DNA of 64,000 bases from Lyophyllum atratum. Its lineage: Eukaryota; Basidiomycota; Agaricomycetes; Agaricales; Lyophyllaceae. The position numbers and the translations under genes are program-made. The stretch is taken from positions 1,240,001-1,304,000 of the forward strand of contig JACGCN010000013.1 in the NCBI GenBank assembly GCA_014905825.1, read 5' to 3'. The notes under the pieces were generated by a model. The model had not been told where the DNA came from, did no database searches, and saw nothing but the letters and a program-made list of their open reading frames with translations. This document shows, one piece after another, positions 10,421 to 20,610 of the stretch (positions are counted from its first letter, which is position 1; each line of letters starts with the position of its first letter).

Positions 10421-11690
10421 ATGTCGGATTCACTCCCACCCGAGCTCATTGATTCAATACTGTCCCACTTATGCGGTACTCCTTCAATTGCAGAATGTGC
10501 CTTGGTCTGCCATTCGTGGCTCCCGGGCGCCCGACACCATCTTTTATCACCGGCCAAGGTCCTGCGTCTTGACCAAGTTGAAATCGTGGAATTCCTCCAT
10601 CTTATAGATTCACCTCGATCCACGCTCTCAATGTTACCATTTAGTACATTACATCTTACGCAAAACAGGGCGGTCATAGACTGGGCCAACCCCATACCTC
10701 CCGACGCTTATGCATGGAGGAAGGACACAGCCATTCGCGACTTCCTCCTCAGGGACTTAACATTTCCCTCTATTACATCACTCTTCCTGGAATGGCTTGA
10801 TTGGCGAACATTGTCACCGATGGCGCTCGCATCTCTTCATAGCAACTACAAGTCACTGAAGGAGTTGGAGCTCAGATGGATCGCATTTACCTCTTCTGAG
10901 CTCTGCGATCTCATAGCAGCTCTTACAGCCCTGGAAAAAATTACCATCGGTGAAGGCGCACCGTTCGATTCGGGTCCTTGGACCGTCAATTCCGTCCAAA
11001 TAAGACATCCCAGTCTTTGCAAGCTTGCGTTCAGTGATCCTCCTTCCTGGATGATCCGATTTTTTACCAGAGCCATCGGGTATACAGCTGGGATTGTCGA
11101 GATTTCCATGGATCACTTTCGAAGCGACATATTGGAGCTTTTCAAAGCATGTGGAGAGCTCTTGGAGGCGGCTGGGACAAGCCTACGAGCATTGAAGCTT
11201 CGAGCAGCTCCACCTCCTGGTCTCTTCGATGCAGGTGAGGTTGCCCTGCCGGGCCGTATGCCAATATACTGACAGTTTTGCAGCTTCTTTGGCCGAGCTT
11301 CTCGCATTCCCGCGAAACACGAACTTGCAAGAAATCGAACTGAACATGGTCAACGAAATTACCCTCAGGCTCTTCTTGCAAGGCTTAAAGTTGAACGCCA
11401 AACCCAACCTGCGCCAACTGAAGTTGGGTTTGATAGACAGAAATGACTTGAAGAAATGGGCAGAAAATTGGGTGCTTGCAGACGAGGCATTGTCGACGAT
11501 GTCACTGAAGGATCCAAAGTTGATTTTGGAGCTTCCTTCCCTCCGGCATGGATTTGGATCCTGGAATTATAATCCAGGCGACATCATAACGTTCGACAGC
11601 CCTCATCATGAGGAGTCATTGAATACGCTGACGAGTCTGTTGCCTCGGATGGCAGAATGTTGGCAACTTGAAGTCGAATTTCGTTACTAG
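10421..11690 (+). CDS. F-box protein, paralogue 1
   Basis: The chosen start is the ATG at 10421, which begins 'MSDSLPPELIDSILSHLCG' and matches the starts of paralogues 2 and 3; an in-frame ATG at 10322 would add 33 unconvincing residues. Residues 1-45 form an F-box with the CALVCHSWLP signature. The rest is made of irregular Leu-rich repeats (LKELELRW, LEKITI, LCKLAF, LRALKLR, LQEIEL, LRQLKLG). One phase-1 intron at 11235-11283 lies at the same place as in the paralogues. F-box proteins act as substrate adaptors of SCF ubiquitin ligases; the target is unknown. It is most like paralogue 3 in the coding region. Roughly 100 bases upstream and downstream are also shared with the other copies. 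Confidence 0.88.
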
Positions 11691-12471
11691 AGTCATTTAC
11701 TCCTGTGCTGCCACTGTACCCGAATGTCTGCTCGCAGCTTCCGAAATGCCCCGGCTTTACCCCCTAATAGATTTGAAGTCCTGATCAGAATTCGAAGAAA
11801 CGAGACCCCAATGTTCAAAGAATTCGACTGGCTGCAGAGTTTATGTGCGTATGAAACCTGATGTCCAGGCATTTCATCCTTTGCAGGAGTCAAATGTTTC
11901 CTGTCTAAAATGGCAGTGGGATCCTGCACTATAGCCTCATTGCGAGCGCTGCCGCTCTATCATCTTCGACGCCCACTCCATGACCTTCAATTCATATAAC
12001 AACGAAAAAGGAGGGAGGCATGCGTCGTAACGCTATCTCTATCGGGCTCATATAAGTTGCACGTTTACCTACATTGAAATCTGAATGTGTTCATACCGCC
12101 CACCAGAGATCGGGAATTGGCCTGCTCGATACCGACTAGCGCTCCAGTGGCTGCCGCACTTGTGGCGGAATCAAATATGCCGCTCATGCAGCCTTTCAGC
12201 ACCTTACTCGGCTGCCAAGATACCTCCCTCACGTCCGTGGGGAACCATCGAAAATAAGTCCTCTTTTTCATTTTAAGACTATCTGGAAGACGTATACCTT
12301 TGACTCTGAGCTATACTGGAGGCCAGTGCTTATACCCGAAACTTTCGAAGTTTGACCACCAATTATATAAATCTCTAAGCCTCCGGCGCCCCTGCCGTTG
12401 CCCCCTACATCAACTACGGCCTCAATTCCCGGTGCCTCTTCTAGCCTTCGAACTTGTAATAACCATATTTC
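11691..12471. other. Intergenic region
   Basis: The first 100 or so bases match the 3' flanks of F-box paralogues 2 and 3 and are part of the duplicated unit. Beyond that I see no gene. A short minus-strand frame at 12065-12271 has no recognisable features. Confidence 0.45.
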
Positions 12472-13062
12472 CTACGGCGCTGCAGGGAGCGGCGGATTGC
12501 CCAATGGATTCTTGGAGAAGATCTGCGTGACTTTCCTAGGGTCTACCGGATCAACGGAGAACACCGCGTTGACCAACCCCGTGCCTTTCAGCACTGGAAA
12601 TTCATACTTTGTCCAGATTGCATCGGATTTCGCTGTGGCCGTTACCACGTAAGCTGTTCCAGAGCTCAGTTTTGCGAATGCATACGAGGCTCGCGCCCAT
12701 AACGCATTCTTCTCGGCTGGGGCACACAGCTTTCCCCACTCAGCGACGTCCTCGTTGGATACATAGCTGAAGATGTAATGACCTCGCAGCTTCGCGGCCA
12801 ACTTCTGGGCATCTGACATGCTTCCGGGATGACTCCAATAGACAGTATTTGGGAGAGTGCCACCAGATTTCCGCGAGATGTGGGCCTCAATGTCTTTGAC
12901 GGATGGACAATGGGTTAATTTAGCTTGGGAAAAAATTCCACGGGCGTCAAGCTCAACACCCGCGATAGGCAGGGCTCGGGTCGTCGAAGTGACAGCGAGC
13001 AGCATCATGGACAGGAAGACTAAGCGCAGGAGGGAGATGTCGGGAGAAGGAAAAGGAAACAT
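12472..13062 (-). CDS. Small secreted protein, 196 aa, family not recognised
   Basis: A single uninterrupted frame with a convincing signal peptide (LLRLVFLSMMLLAVTSTTRA) followed by 'LPIAGVELDARG'. The mature part of about 165 residues has two conserved-looking Cys (LTHC and GKLC). It has a patterned core: 'NTVYWSHPGS', 'WARASYAFAKLSSGTAYVV' and 'WTKYEFPVLKG'. The W..AS.aFA..sSG.a.VV pattern followed by W..yE.P.L recalls small secreted fungal proteins that also occur in bacterial exported proteins, but I cannot name the family. It probably acts outside the cell. The gene lies alone between the F-box copies and has no intron, which is unusual in this window. Confidence 0.65.
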   Translation of the reverse strand: MFPFPSPDISLLRLVFLSMMLLAVTSTTRALPIAGVELDARGIFSQAKLTHCPSVKDIEAHISRKSGGTLPNTVYWSHPGSMSDAQKLAAKLRGHYIFSYVSNEDVAEWGKLCAPAEKNALWARASYAFAKLSSGTAYVVTATAKSDAIWTKYEFPVLKGTGLVNAVFSVDPVDPRKVTQIFSKNPLGNPPLPAAP

Positions 13063-13900
13063 TGCGTGACTCGGGGGTCGATGGGAGTTGAGGCGGATGA
13101 GAGCACAGCTCTGTCCACTAAGATGAATTCGATGACGGACCGGCCGTCAAATCAACACCGCTAGAGAGAAAAGTCAGCATTCAAGGAATTTTTAAGGAGC
13201 GAAGAGCGAACCTTTGAGGGAAAGAAGAGAGGATAGTTTACCTCCAGACATTGGCCGGCTTTTATCGGTCTCCAGTAGCTGACCTAAAATATCCGATTGA
13301 AATTCCTCCTGGACTCTTCCGACTCGAAAATTGCGACCATCAGCATCAGCAAATGGTATCAAACTGCATGTCCAAGTGGTGATTAAGAGATCCTTCGTAC
13401 GCCGTAGGCCGTAGGAAGAGCGCACAGCCTGCTATCCTCTAGCCTCTAGCCTATGACAATGCCAAACTCATCAGCTACCGGAAGGGGAATAAGACGAAGC
13501 TTGTGACAGAGAAGTTCGCACCCAGGATCAAGTTCCGGTAGTCCACGGAACACGCCAACCCGAGAACCTGGTGCGTTTGAGGGGACATCCTCTGAGACAA
13601 ATATAGATAAAGTCTTGTCGAAGTAGTGAGAAATACCAAGATTTCAACTAACGTGCATGCACAGGAGTCAATCCCATGTGAGCACTGGCCATTCGACCAT
13701 GGGCGGGACAAGTTCTTCAACAATGCCACATATTCGAGTCCTTCCCTCTGCCTGACCTGGTCTCCATAAATCAACCCCGGCATTTTTCAAGAGGATCAGG
13801 ATCATACTCGGCATATATGGAGAAAGCCTTCCCTTGACGAATCAAAGGATGTTCATTTCAAAACGTGATTCGACGGCGCTGTTAGATTCAAGATGTCTAA
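13063..13900. other. Intergenic region with a short dispersed duplication
   Basis: No gene supported. A segment near 13217-13260 (aagaagagaggatag..tacct..agacattgg) recurs near 14178-14225, so both flanks of the 75-bp array share sequence. A 102-codon minus-strand frame at 13475-13783 looks non-genic. Confidence 0.4.
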
Positions 13901-14126
13901 TGATGATCCATCCATGACCGAAGAAGAGATGGTCAGTCTGGTACGGTAGTCGCACAGCGTAGTGGTCCGGATAGTTGATGATCCACCCATGACCGAAGAA
14001 GAGATGGTCGGTCTGGTACGGTAGTCGCACAGCGTGGTGGTCCGGACAGTTGATGATCCATCCATGACCGAAGAAGAGATGGTCGGTCTCGTACGGTAGT
14101 CGCACAGCGTGGTGGTCCGGATAGTT
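13901..14126. repeat. Three tandem 75-bp repeats
   Basis: Units begin at 13901, 13976 and 14051 with 'tgatgatcca(t/c)ccatgacc' and are almost identical. Because 75 is divisible by 3, the minus strand stays open and would encode three 25-residue repeats (PDHHAVRLPY...FFGHGWII). There is no signal for a real gene around it, so I treat it as a minisatellite. The sequence from 14127 to 14503 is the upstream flank of F-box paralogue 2. Confidence 0.9.
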
Positions 14127-14503
14127 ATCCCCGACCGCCACCAGCTGTCTCCGTCCGTTTGAGCGTACTCCAGAAAAAAGAAGAGAGGATAGCGTACCTC
14201 AAGACATTGGTTGGATCTTATTCTCCATACCGAGCCGGTTTCGAGCTGCCGCTGACTGTCCTGCTGTCCTCGAGTAACAACTGGAGGCTATAGAGGTATG
14301 AACGGTACCCAGGGACTATCTCGAGTGAGAATGGCTGGTCATCAAGCCGCCAAATTGGGGACCTCTAGATATTATTAGGTACGTACTTGTCGCATGCGCC
14401 GGCGTACATGGAGAGAGATGCGGCGGCAAAACCCGAGCGATGTTCCCGCGATTTTGCTGGTTCAATCGTCGATCATAAACAAGTTCCTTCCCTTTAGTTC
14501 CCC

Positions 14504-15797
14504 ATGTCGGATTTACTCCCCCCTGAGCTCATTGACACTGTACTGTCCCACTTATGCGGTACTCCAACAATCGCAGCATGTGCCTTGGTCTGTCACTCGT
14601 GGCTGCCGAGCGCTCGATACCATCTTTTACCACCGCCCAAGGTCCTGCAACTCGACCAAACTCAAATCGTCGAATTTCTCAATCTTATTGATTCACCTCG
14701 ATCCACGCTCTCAATGTTATCATTTAGTACATTACACCTCGCACAGAACACGGGGGTCATGGACTTGGACAACCCCATACCTCCCGATGGAAATGCATGG
14801 AGGAGTCACACAGCAGTTCGCGATTTCCTCGTCAGGGACTTAACATTTCCCTCTATCACATCACTCTTCCTGGAATGGATTGATTGGCGTACGCTGTCAC
14901 CGACGGCGCTCGCTTCTCTTCATAACAGCTACAAGTCTGTGAAGGAGTTGGAGCTCAGATGCATCGCATTCACCTTCCCTGAGCTCTGCAATCTCATAGC
15001 AGCTCCTACAGCCTTGGAAACGATCACAGTCCGTGAAAGCGTACCGTTCCGTTCTGCTCCTTGGACCGTCAGTTCCGTCCAATTGAGACACCCCACTCTT
15101 TGCAAACTTGCGTTCAGTTATCCTCCTCCTTCCTGGACGATCCGATTCTTTACCAGAGCCATCGAGTATACAGTTGGAATTGCCGAGATTTCCATTGATC
15201 TATCTATGCAGTTTCAAGGCGACACATGGCAGCAGTTCAAAGCCTGTGGAGAGCTCTTGGAAGCGGCTGGGACAAGCTTACGAGCATTGAAGCTTCGAGC
15301 TCGAGGTCATAGTCTCCCTTTGTCAGTTGACGATGCGGGTGAGGTTGCCCCGCCGCCGGACCGTACGCCAGTGAGCTGACATTTTTGTAGTTTCTTTCGC
15401 CGAGCTTCTCGCGTTCCCGCGAAACGCAAACTTGCAAGAAATCGAACTGAACACGATCGATGAACTTACCCTCAAGCTCTTCCTGCAAGGCTTGAAGTTG
15501 AATGCCAAACCCAACCTGCGCCAACTCAAGTTGGGATTGGGAGAGAGGGATGACTTGGAGAAATGGGCAGAAAACTGGGTGCTTGCAGACGAAACATTGT
15601 CGACGATGTTACTGAAGGATCCAAAGTTGATATTGGACCTTCCTTCTCTCCGGCACAGATTTGCATTCGGGAATTATAATTCAGACGACATCGAAGCCTT
15701 TGACAGCCCTCATCCTGAGGAGTCATTGAAGAAGCTGAAGAGTCTGTTGCCTCGGACGGCAGAATGTTGGACACTTGAAGTCGAGTTTCGTGACTAG
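14504..15797 (+). CDS. F-box protein, paralogue 2
   Basis: It starts 'MSDLLPPELIDTVLSHLCG' and is collinear with paralogues 1 and 3 throughout. It has an N-terminal F-box with CALVCHSWLP, then Leu-rich repeat-like segments and an acidic C-terminal stretch before 'LEVEFRD' and stop. The single phase-1 intron (15339-15390) splits the same codon as in the others. It differs from the other two at many scattered sites and by small in-frame indels before the intron (for example LSMQFQGDTW). Its 3' flank leads directly into the 3' end of the p24 gene, and this arrangement was copied with it to 26.4-26.8 kb. Expected role: SCF ubiquitin-ligase substrate adaptor, substrate unknown. Confidence 0.88.
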
Positions 15798-16134
15798 AGG
15801 CATCTACTCGGTCGTGCTGCCAGTGTACCCGCATGTCCATAGTTTCCAAAATGCCAAAGTTTTACCGCGTAATAAACCTATTTTCAGCTCGAGTCATCCT
15901 CTCCCATTAAGCCGTCCGCGCCCCCCACCTGTCCCGGCTGGGCTTTCTACTGAGTTCCGGTGACGAAGATGGCGGCCGCGGTACCGTTGACCATTAAGAT
16001 AGCGTTAGTCGCTTCAGGCAATAATAACGCACTTGGCGGAAGGGGAAATGCTGGAGAGCAGCGCGGACGCCGTGAAGAGGTCCGACGACAAACTAAAATT
16101 ACTCCTAAAATAAATACACATGCATGGCTGTCGT
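15798..16134. other. Convergent intergenic region, duplicated at 26419-26669
   Basis: It joins the 3' ends of F-box paralogue 2 and the p24 gene. Most of it (for example 'aagatagcgttag', 'gacaaactaaaattactc') recurs downstream of F-box paralogue 3. No gene within it. Confidence 0.6.
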
Positions 16135-17051
16135 CTAGACCTTATATCGCCTGCCAGTCGCGGTGAAGAAGGTCTGAAGGATATAGACCTGCAGGCTACA
16201 TCCGCGAGGGGGTGAAATCAGACTACGACCACGGAGAAGGTGGGAGGAAAGGGGACGTACACCGCCATACCGACAACACCCAAAGTTTGGAGGACCGCGT
16301 ACCAGAATATACGGCTGCGGAGGAGTTAGCAAAGGGTAAGAACGGGAAGTGCCACTGCTACGCACTTTTGTGTCGATTGGACGATAGAGAAGCCACGGTT
16401 CTCCGAGGTGTGGAAGCTACACACGCGCAGTCGTCAGATCTCCCTGGTACCGCAATGAAATCACACGGGATGGAAACGTACTGTTTCTGCAGCCTCTTGA
16501 TATTCATAAGCATCCCATTCAGCCTAAACACGCTCTCCTCCAGCGCACTGGTCTGCTCCGAGATCTGACCGGGCTTCGCGGGTGCCTCGCGGCGGGGCTC
16601 GCTCTCGACCATGATGTCAAAGTCGACGAGCTTGCCGGTGAGGGTGGAGATGTCGTTTTCAAAGCAAAAGGCGTATTCGCCGACGGTGTTGGCGGTGAGG
16701 ACGTAGTCGCCCTGGCGCTCACGCTCGCCGGCGAGGACCAGCTTCTCGTTCGGGTCCTTGATGTCGAAGTCTATGTCGAAGGAGCCACCGGATTGGACCT
16801 ACGAGTAAGGTAAGACCATGGGATCGTCATAGGGAAGAAGAACGTACTGCAAAGTAGAACTTGATTGGATGTCAGTTGCGGGCAACAAGGGAGGAGATAA
16901 GAGCACGTACACCAATCTTCTCGCCAGCCTTATCAACGTCGGCGTAGAAACATAGGCGTTCGTTGGCTCCAAGCAGGGTCGTTAATGCCGCCGCACGAGC
17001 GGTAAGCGATAGATAGAAAAGGAAGAGCAGGGAAAGAAGGAGATGGGCCAT
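16135..17051 (-). CDS. p24 family (emp24/GP25L/Erp) cargo receptor
   Basis: The start at 17051 gives a signal peptide (LLLSLLFLFYLSLTARAAA). A GOLD domain follows, with 'ERLCFYADVDKAGEK' and 'GEYAFCFEND' providing the conserved Cys pair. Then come a coiled coil (ISEQTSALEESVFRLNGMLM..RLQK), the conserved juxtamembrane 'HFHTSENRGFSIVQSTQN', one transmembrane helix (IFWYAVLQTLGVVGMAVYIL) and a short tail ending 'TATGRRYKV'. The last exons are small and joined by introns of about 55-60 bases. These proteins sit in ER-Golgi transport vesicles and sort GPI-anchored and other cargo between COPII and COPI carriers. The cytosolic tail lacks a clear KKXX. The gene is head-to-head with the Rua1-like gene only 81 bases away. 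Part of its 3' end is duplicated at 26670-26790. Confidence 0.88.
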
Positions 17052-17132
17052 TTCTGAGCGAAACGGTCGAGGAGCGTGTCACTGCTGGCAGGATGATCGG
17101 AGTCTGAACGGAAGAGAAAACAACGCGCAAAC
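17052..17132. promoter_or_regulatory. Compact bidirectional promoter (p24 / Rua1-like)
   Basis: Only 81 bases separate the divergent start codons as read. If the Rua1-like protein starts at the next ATG (17163) the gap is 111 bases. No TATA box is visible. Overlapping 5' leaders or a shared core promoter are likely. Confidence 0.45.
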
Positions 17133-19252
17133 ATGGGTCGTCCCATCTTGTCCACGTCCATCATGGCCTGCCCCTTACTGAACGACTGGCTCGACGTTGA
17201 CTGCTCTCCAATGACCCTACTCACCGAACCTGACCTGCTGCACCCATGTTATCAATGGTCGCCCAGCAAAAACATCTTTCTCTGCAGTCCGGGGCTGCTC
17301 CCAAACTATTCTTCTTCTGTCATCTCGGCAAATGCTCCTCTCGGATACTCTCCTAGTCCGCTTCCTCGAGCACAAACGCATCTCGGTCTATCACCTCTTT
17401 TACTGGAACAAGTAAACGATTTTCAAGATACACTCTTCAATGATTATCATTTGTCATCGCCTTGGAATTCCTTGGACTCAGATATCTCCCCTGTCGTCCG
17501 CGCATCCTCCTTGGGAAGTGACGAAACTCTAACCGCAACCCCGATTCTTGCAACCCACAAGAAGATGTCTTTCCTTGACCAGCTTCGCGCCGCCGCCGCT
17601 CCCGCCTCGACGCACTCCTCGCCGGAACGACCTCTAGCAGAAGTCTTCGAAACCGGCCCGCCTCTCGCTGCTCTCCTTTCGCCGTGCAAGGCTCTGTTCC
17701 CGACTACCCCAAAGCCGACTAATTACCCCGAGCTCACATCGCCTCTAACGCCTCTGACTCCTGTACTTCCCGTCTACAAACGCACCAGAACCAAGGACGA
17801 AGACTTCTATCCTCAACCACCCATTCGCAAGACCGCAAAACGCAAACGGATTGAACAAGACTCGCCTACGCCCCAGCCCTGGCCCAAGTATCCGCGCCGC
17901 ACGCTTCGTTCCTCTGCTCACCGCCCTCGCACCTTTTCGACGCCAAGTCCAAGCCCAAGTCCAAGTCCTTCTCCCAAAACTTCCCCTCAAACCATCGAAC
18001 CATCAGCCGAGATGCCCATCTTCACTAACCGCACCCTCCCCAGCACCATCAAGACCTCGCCCGACTTCCCGCTCTTCTACCGCCGCTTTCCCGCCAGCTC
18101 ATTCTTCCAGGCCACGCCGAACGAGTACACCCTCCCCCGCATCCTCAACCCCCTCGCTAATATGCCACACTTCCAGATCTCCATGCACGCTGACGGGCGC
18201 CTCACACCCGGGCGGAACGTACAATGCCCCACGCTGGGCCCTCGATCTGTACACGCCGCGTTTTGTCAAGGGCAAAGGCGTGGAAAAGGTTGGTCTGTGC
18301 CCGATCTGCACCGAGCCCCCTGCTCGTGGAGGCCTAGGACGGAGGGTGTGGCTGTCTATGAAGTTCTCGGCGTTTAAGTGGTGAGCGCTCATTTCTATAC
18401 CCTCTTGCTGCCTCACGCTGACACAGAGCTCGTAGCGTTTTTTTGCTTTTCTTCGTTTCTGAAGTTGATTGTATGCGCCAGCTATCACATGCAATACGCG
18501 CATGGTAGGTCTCCCCGCCCTTCTGTCTTGGTTCTCTCTTCCCTGCGTTCTTTTATCACTTTCCTATCAATCCTTCGTTCTCGCTTTTCTGCTCTGGCCA
18601 TTCTCTGTCCTGGTTCTCTCTTGCCTTCCTTCTCTCATCGCTCCCTTATCAATCTCTTCATTCTCGCTTTTCTCCTCCGGCCATTCTCTGTCCTGGTATT
18701 CTCTTCCTTTCCTTCTTTCTTCAAAGCTTATCGATCTCTTCGTTCTCGCTTTTCTCCTCCGGCGATTCTCAATCTCTTTGACTACCTAACAATCCCAGGC
18801 ATATCAGCCGCCACCGGCCTCCCTTACTCGCCCCCGACCGACTTCCGCATCACGCCACGCCCGAATCCAGGCAAGCACGAGCGCACCCAAGTCCAGGAGG
18901 CCAAATGCCACAAGTGCACGCGATGGGTGGCTGTCGAAGGAATCAAGGACGTCGAGATAAAGGTACATGCGACTCCTGCTCGCGCATACATCCCGTCATA
19001 TCTGATCGCACGCTACAGGTGAAGGAAATCTTCTGGTATGCTCATCTTTTCAAGCTGTATCCACCAAAATACCTGTTGCCGCTGCTGACATGTGCCGTGC
19101 TCCGCTTGCTTCTTTCTTCTTATCGATGCGTTCGTGTTGGTAGGTGGAAGCACGCGGCACTGTGCCACCAAGCATCGACGCTCGATGGGGAGGGCGACGT
19201 GTACGAGGAGGATGCGGTCTATGACCTGTTTTCAGTCCTTGATAGTGCTTGA
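17133..19252 (+). CDS. Rua1-like zinc-binding transcription regulator
   Basis: The long N-terminal half is Ser/Pro-rich and disordered, with a basic segment (KRTRTKDED, RKTAKRKR). The C-terminal half matches the Rua1_C domain known from the Ustilago ustilagic-acid regulator. It reads 'LYTPRFVKGKGVEKVGLCPIC', then YHMQYAHG, 'GLPYSPPTDFRITPR', CHKCTRWVAVEG, and 'WWKHAALCH', giving two Cys-x-x-Cys...His pairs. Exons end near 18377, with further exons 18482-18504, 18799-18962, 19019-19035 and 19145-19252. The reading frame changes by one base near 18210 (see findings). The third intron (18505-18798) is long for this genome and is filled with a tandem repeat. The last exon was copied to 40986-41092. 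Predicted nuclear DNA-binding regulator; targets unknown. Confidence 0.75.
18530..18777 (+). repeat. Three 82-83-bp pyrimidine-rich tandem repeats inside an intron
   Basis: Units start at 18530, 18612 and 18695 with 'ggt(t/a)(t)ctctctt' and share 'atcaatc..ttc.ttctcgcttttct' and 'ggc(c/g)attctc'. They occupy nearly all of the 294-base intron of the Rua1-like gene, which explains why that intron is about five times longer than its neighbours. Confidence 0.85.
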
Positions 19253-19784
19253 TCTCGATGTACATTTGCTATGGACTCTGCTGCCTTTGTATCATGCACT
19301 CGAGTATGGGTCTGACCTGTCATGCATTGCAAGATGTGGGCCATGATGCCGTGATTAAATGTTTTTTACCATAGAAGTGTTGCGGAAAACGCATCGATAG
19401 CGAATCGGCAAGTGGCGTAAGAAATATAGCGAGTATGCATGCTCGTAGAATGTACAAGTCGTAATGTATCGTTGGTGGTTACTTGGGCCAAAGTTCCCAT
19501 GTTACCACAAGCCCACGGTCACTACGGTAGAGATAAATTTTCAAATCAAAGAAGGATATGCTGGCCGGAAGTTACAGTATGGCAGAAAAAGGTTTATGAT
19601 TGCATTATGACATGACGAGGCGATACAAAGTACAAAATTTCGAAAACAGCGATAGAACAGAGATATGGGTACACTTCCTAAGTCAAACGTTCCTGAACTG
19701 GCGCATTCGAGCGGCCTGTTGATAAGGTGTACTCAGTGTCTACTCCGAAGCGAATGGAGAGAAATATGGTGCTGACCTTGCCAA

Positions 19785-20405
19785 TTAGTAGAAAATGCCC
19801 TGGTAGAGAGGGTAGGGGAGAATAACTTGATCGTACCGTTGGTGCAGGGACATAATGTACTGTCGGACATGGTCAGTAGTGATTTGCGCAACCCAGCCAG
19901 CATCCGCAAGATCGTCAAGAACAGTCTGGCACCAGAAGCCGCATCCATCTCCTCTCGCCGATAATTGGTAGCGCTCGAGACAGTGCAACCAGACAAGATC
20001 GATCACACTTTGGATTGTCAATGTCGCCAAGTTCATAGGAATTTCGAGGGGTTGTGCCATGACGCGTCGTGAGGCGGCAGAAGAATAGTGGCGTCCAGTG
20101 ATGTAGAGCCTGGTAACCCCATCGACTGAGGATCTCTCCAAGTCGAACTCAACGGAATTCGGACAGTAAGCGCTCCCCGTGTCGAGTTGGAAGTACAGGC
20201 GCCAGTGGACATGTTCGTCTTGATCTGCACTTGTCTGGCTCAGAGCAGCGTGGAGAAGGATGGACTTGACACGATGCGCGCGGATGTTTTCGGACATCGT
20301 AATGAACAGGATGTCACCTAGCGTATGGGCAAAATCATCAGCGACGACTTCGGTAACGAGCCGTACGGGGCGGGACTCACTGAGATTACGGTCGGCAGTG
20401 GACAT
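19785..20405 (-). CDS. DUF7770-like protein, copy A (altered 5' end)
   Basis: The first ATG in frame is at 20405 (MSTADRNLSESRPVRLVTEV), giving about 206 residues. The body has 'VHWRLYFQLD', 'RRVMAQPLEIPMNLATLTIQ', 'RGDGCGFWCQTVLDDLADAG' and ends LPYPLYQGIFY. The GxGCxFWCxTVLxDL motif and PYPLxxGxFY end match my memory of the fungal DUF7770 family, function unknown. Compared with copy B, the original start codon and about 100 bases of leader are missing and a 108-base piece of the coding region is duplicated just upstream. Translation must therefore start inside the old gene or at a non-ATG codon. It may be degenerate, but the body is open and well kept. Confidence 0.6.
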   Translation of the reverse strand: MSTADRNLSESRPVRLVTEVVADDFAHTLGDILFITMSENIRAHRVKSILLHAALSQTSADQDEHVHWRLYFQLDTGSAYCPNSVEFDLERSSVDGVTRLYITGRHYSSAASRRVMAQPLEIPMNLATLTIQSVIDLVWLHCLERYQLSARGDGCGFWCQTVLDDLADAGWVAQITTDHVRQYIMSLHQRYDQVILPYPLYQGIFY

Positions 20406-20508
20406 TGTAATGAACACGGTGTCACCTAGCGTATGTGCAACACCATCAGCGACGACTCCGGTAACGAGCCGTACAGGGCGGGACTCACTGAGGTTACGGT
20501 TGTGGGTA
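20293..20508 (-). repeat. Tandem duplication of 108 bp at the 5' end of DUF7770-like copy A
   Basis: The segments 20293-20400 and 20401-20508 are near-identical (both contain 'cgtacggggcgggactcact' or a one-base variant). The length is 36 codons, so the frame is preserved. Copy B has this sequence only once. Confidence 0.85.
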
Positions 20509-20544
20509 TTCTGGATACTGAACTTTAGTCTCTTCCTTGTCCAT

Positions 20545-20552
20545 CTTTTATA
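20545..20552 (-). promoter_or_regulatory. TATA box (TATAAAAG) of DUF7770-like copy A
   Basis: TATAAAAG on the minus strand lies about 140 bases upstream of the first usable ATG. In copy B the same box lies 91 bases upstream of its ATG, a more normal distance. Confidence 0.6.
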
Positions 20553-20610
20553 GTCGTGGATGTGGTTCAGTTGCTGTTACTTTCCAATCGGGATGGTGTC
20601 ACAGGTGACA

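Noticed and set aside
13842..14141. A 100-residue repeat protein encoded by the 75-bp array
   Set aside because: There is no promoter, no introns and no non-repeat coding sequence around it. An open frame is expected from repeating a 75-base unit without stops.
17851..18384. Separate gene in the second plus-strand frame overlapping the Rua1-like gene
   Set aside because: Only its last third is protein-like, and that third is the continuation of the Rua1_C domain after a one-base frame change.
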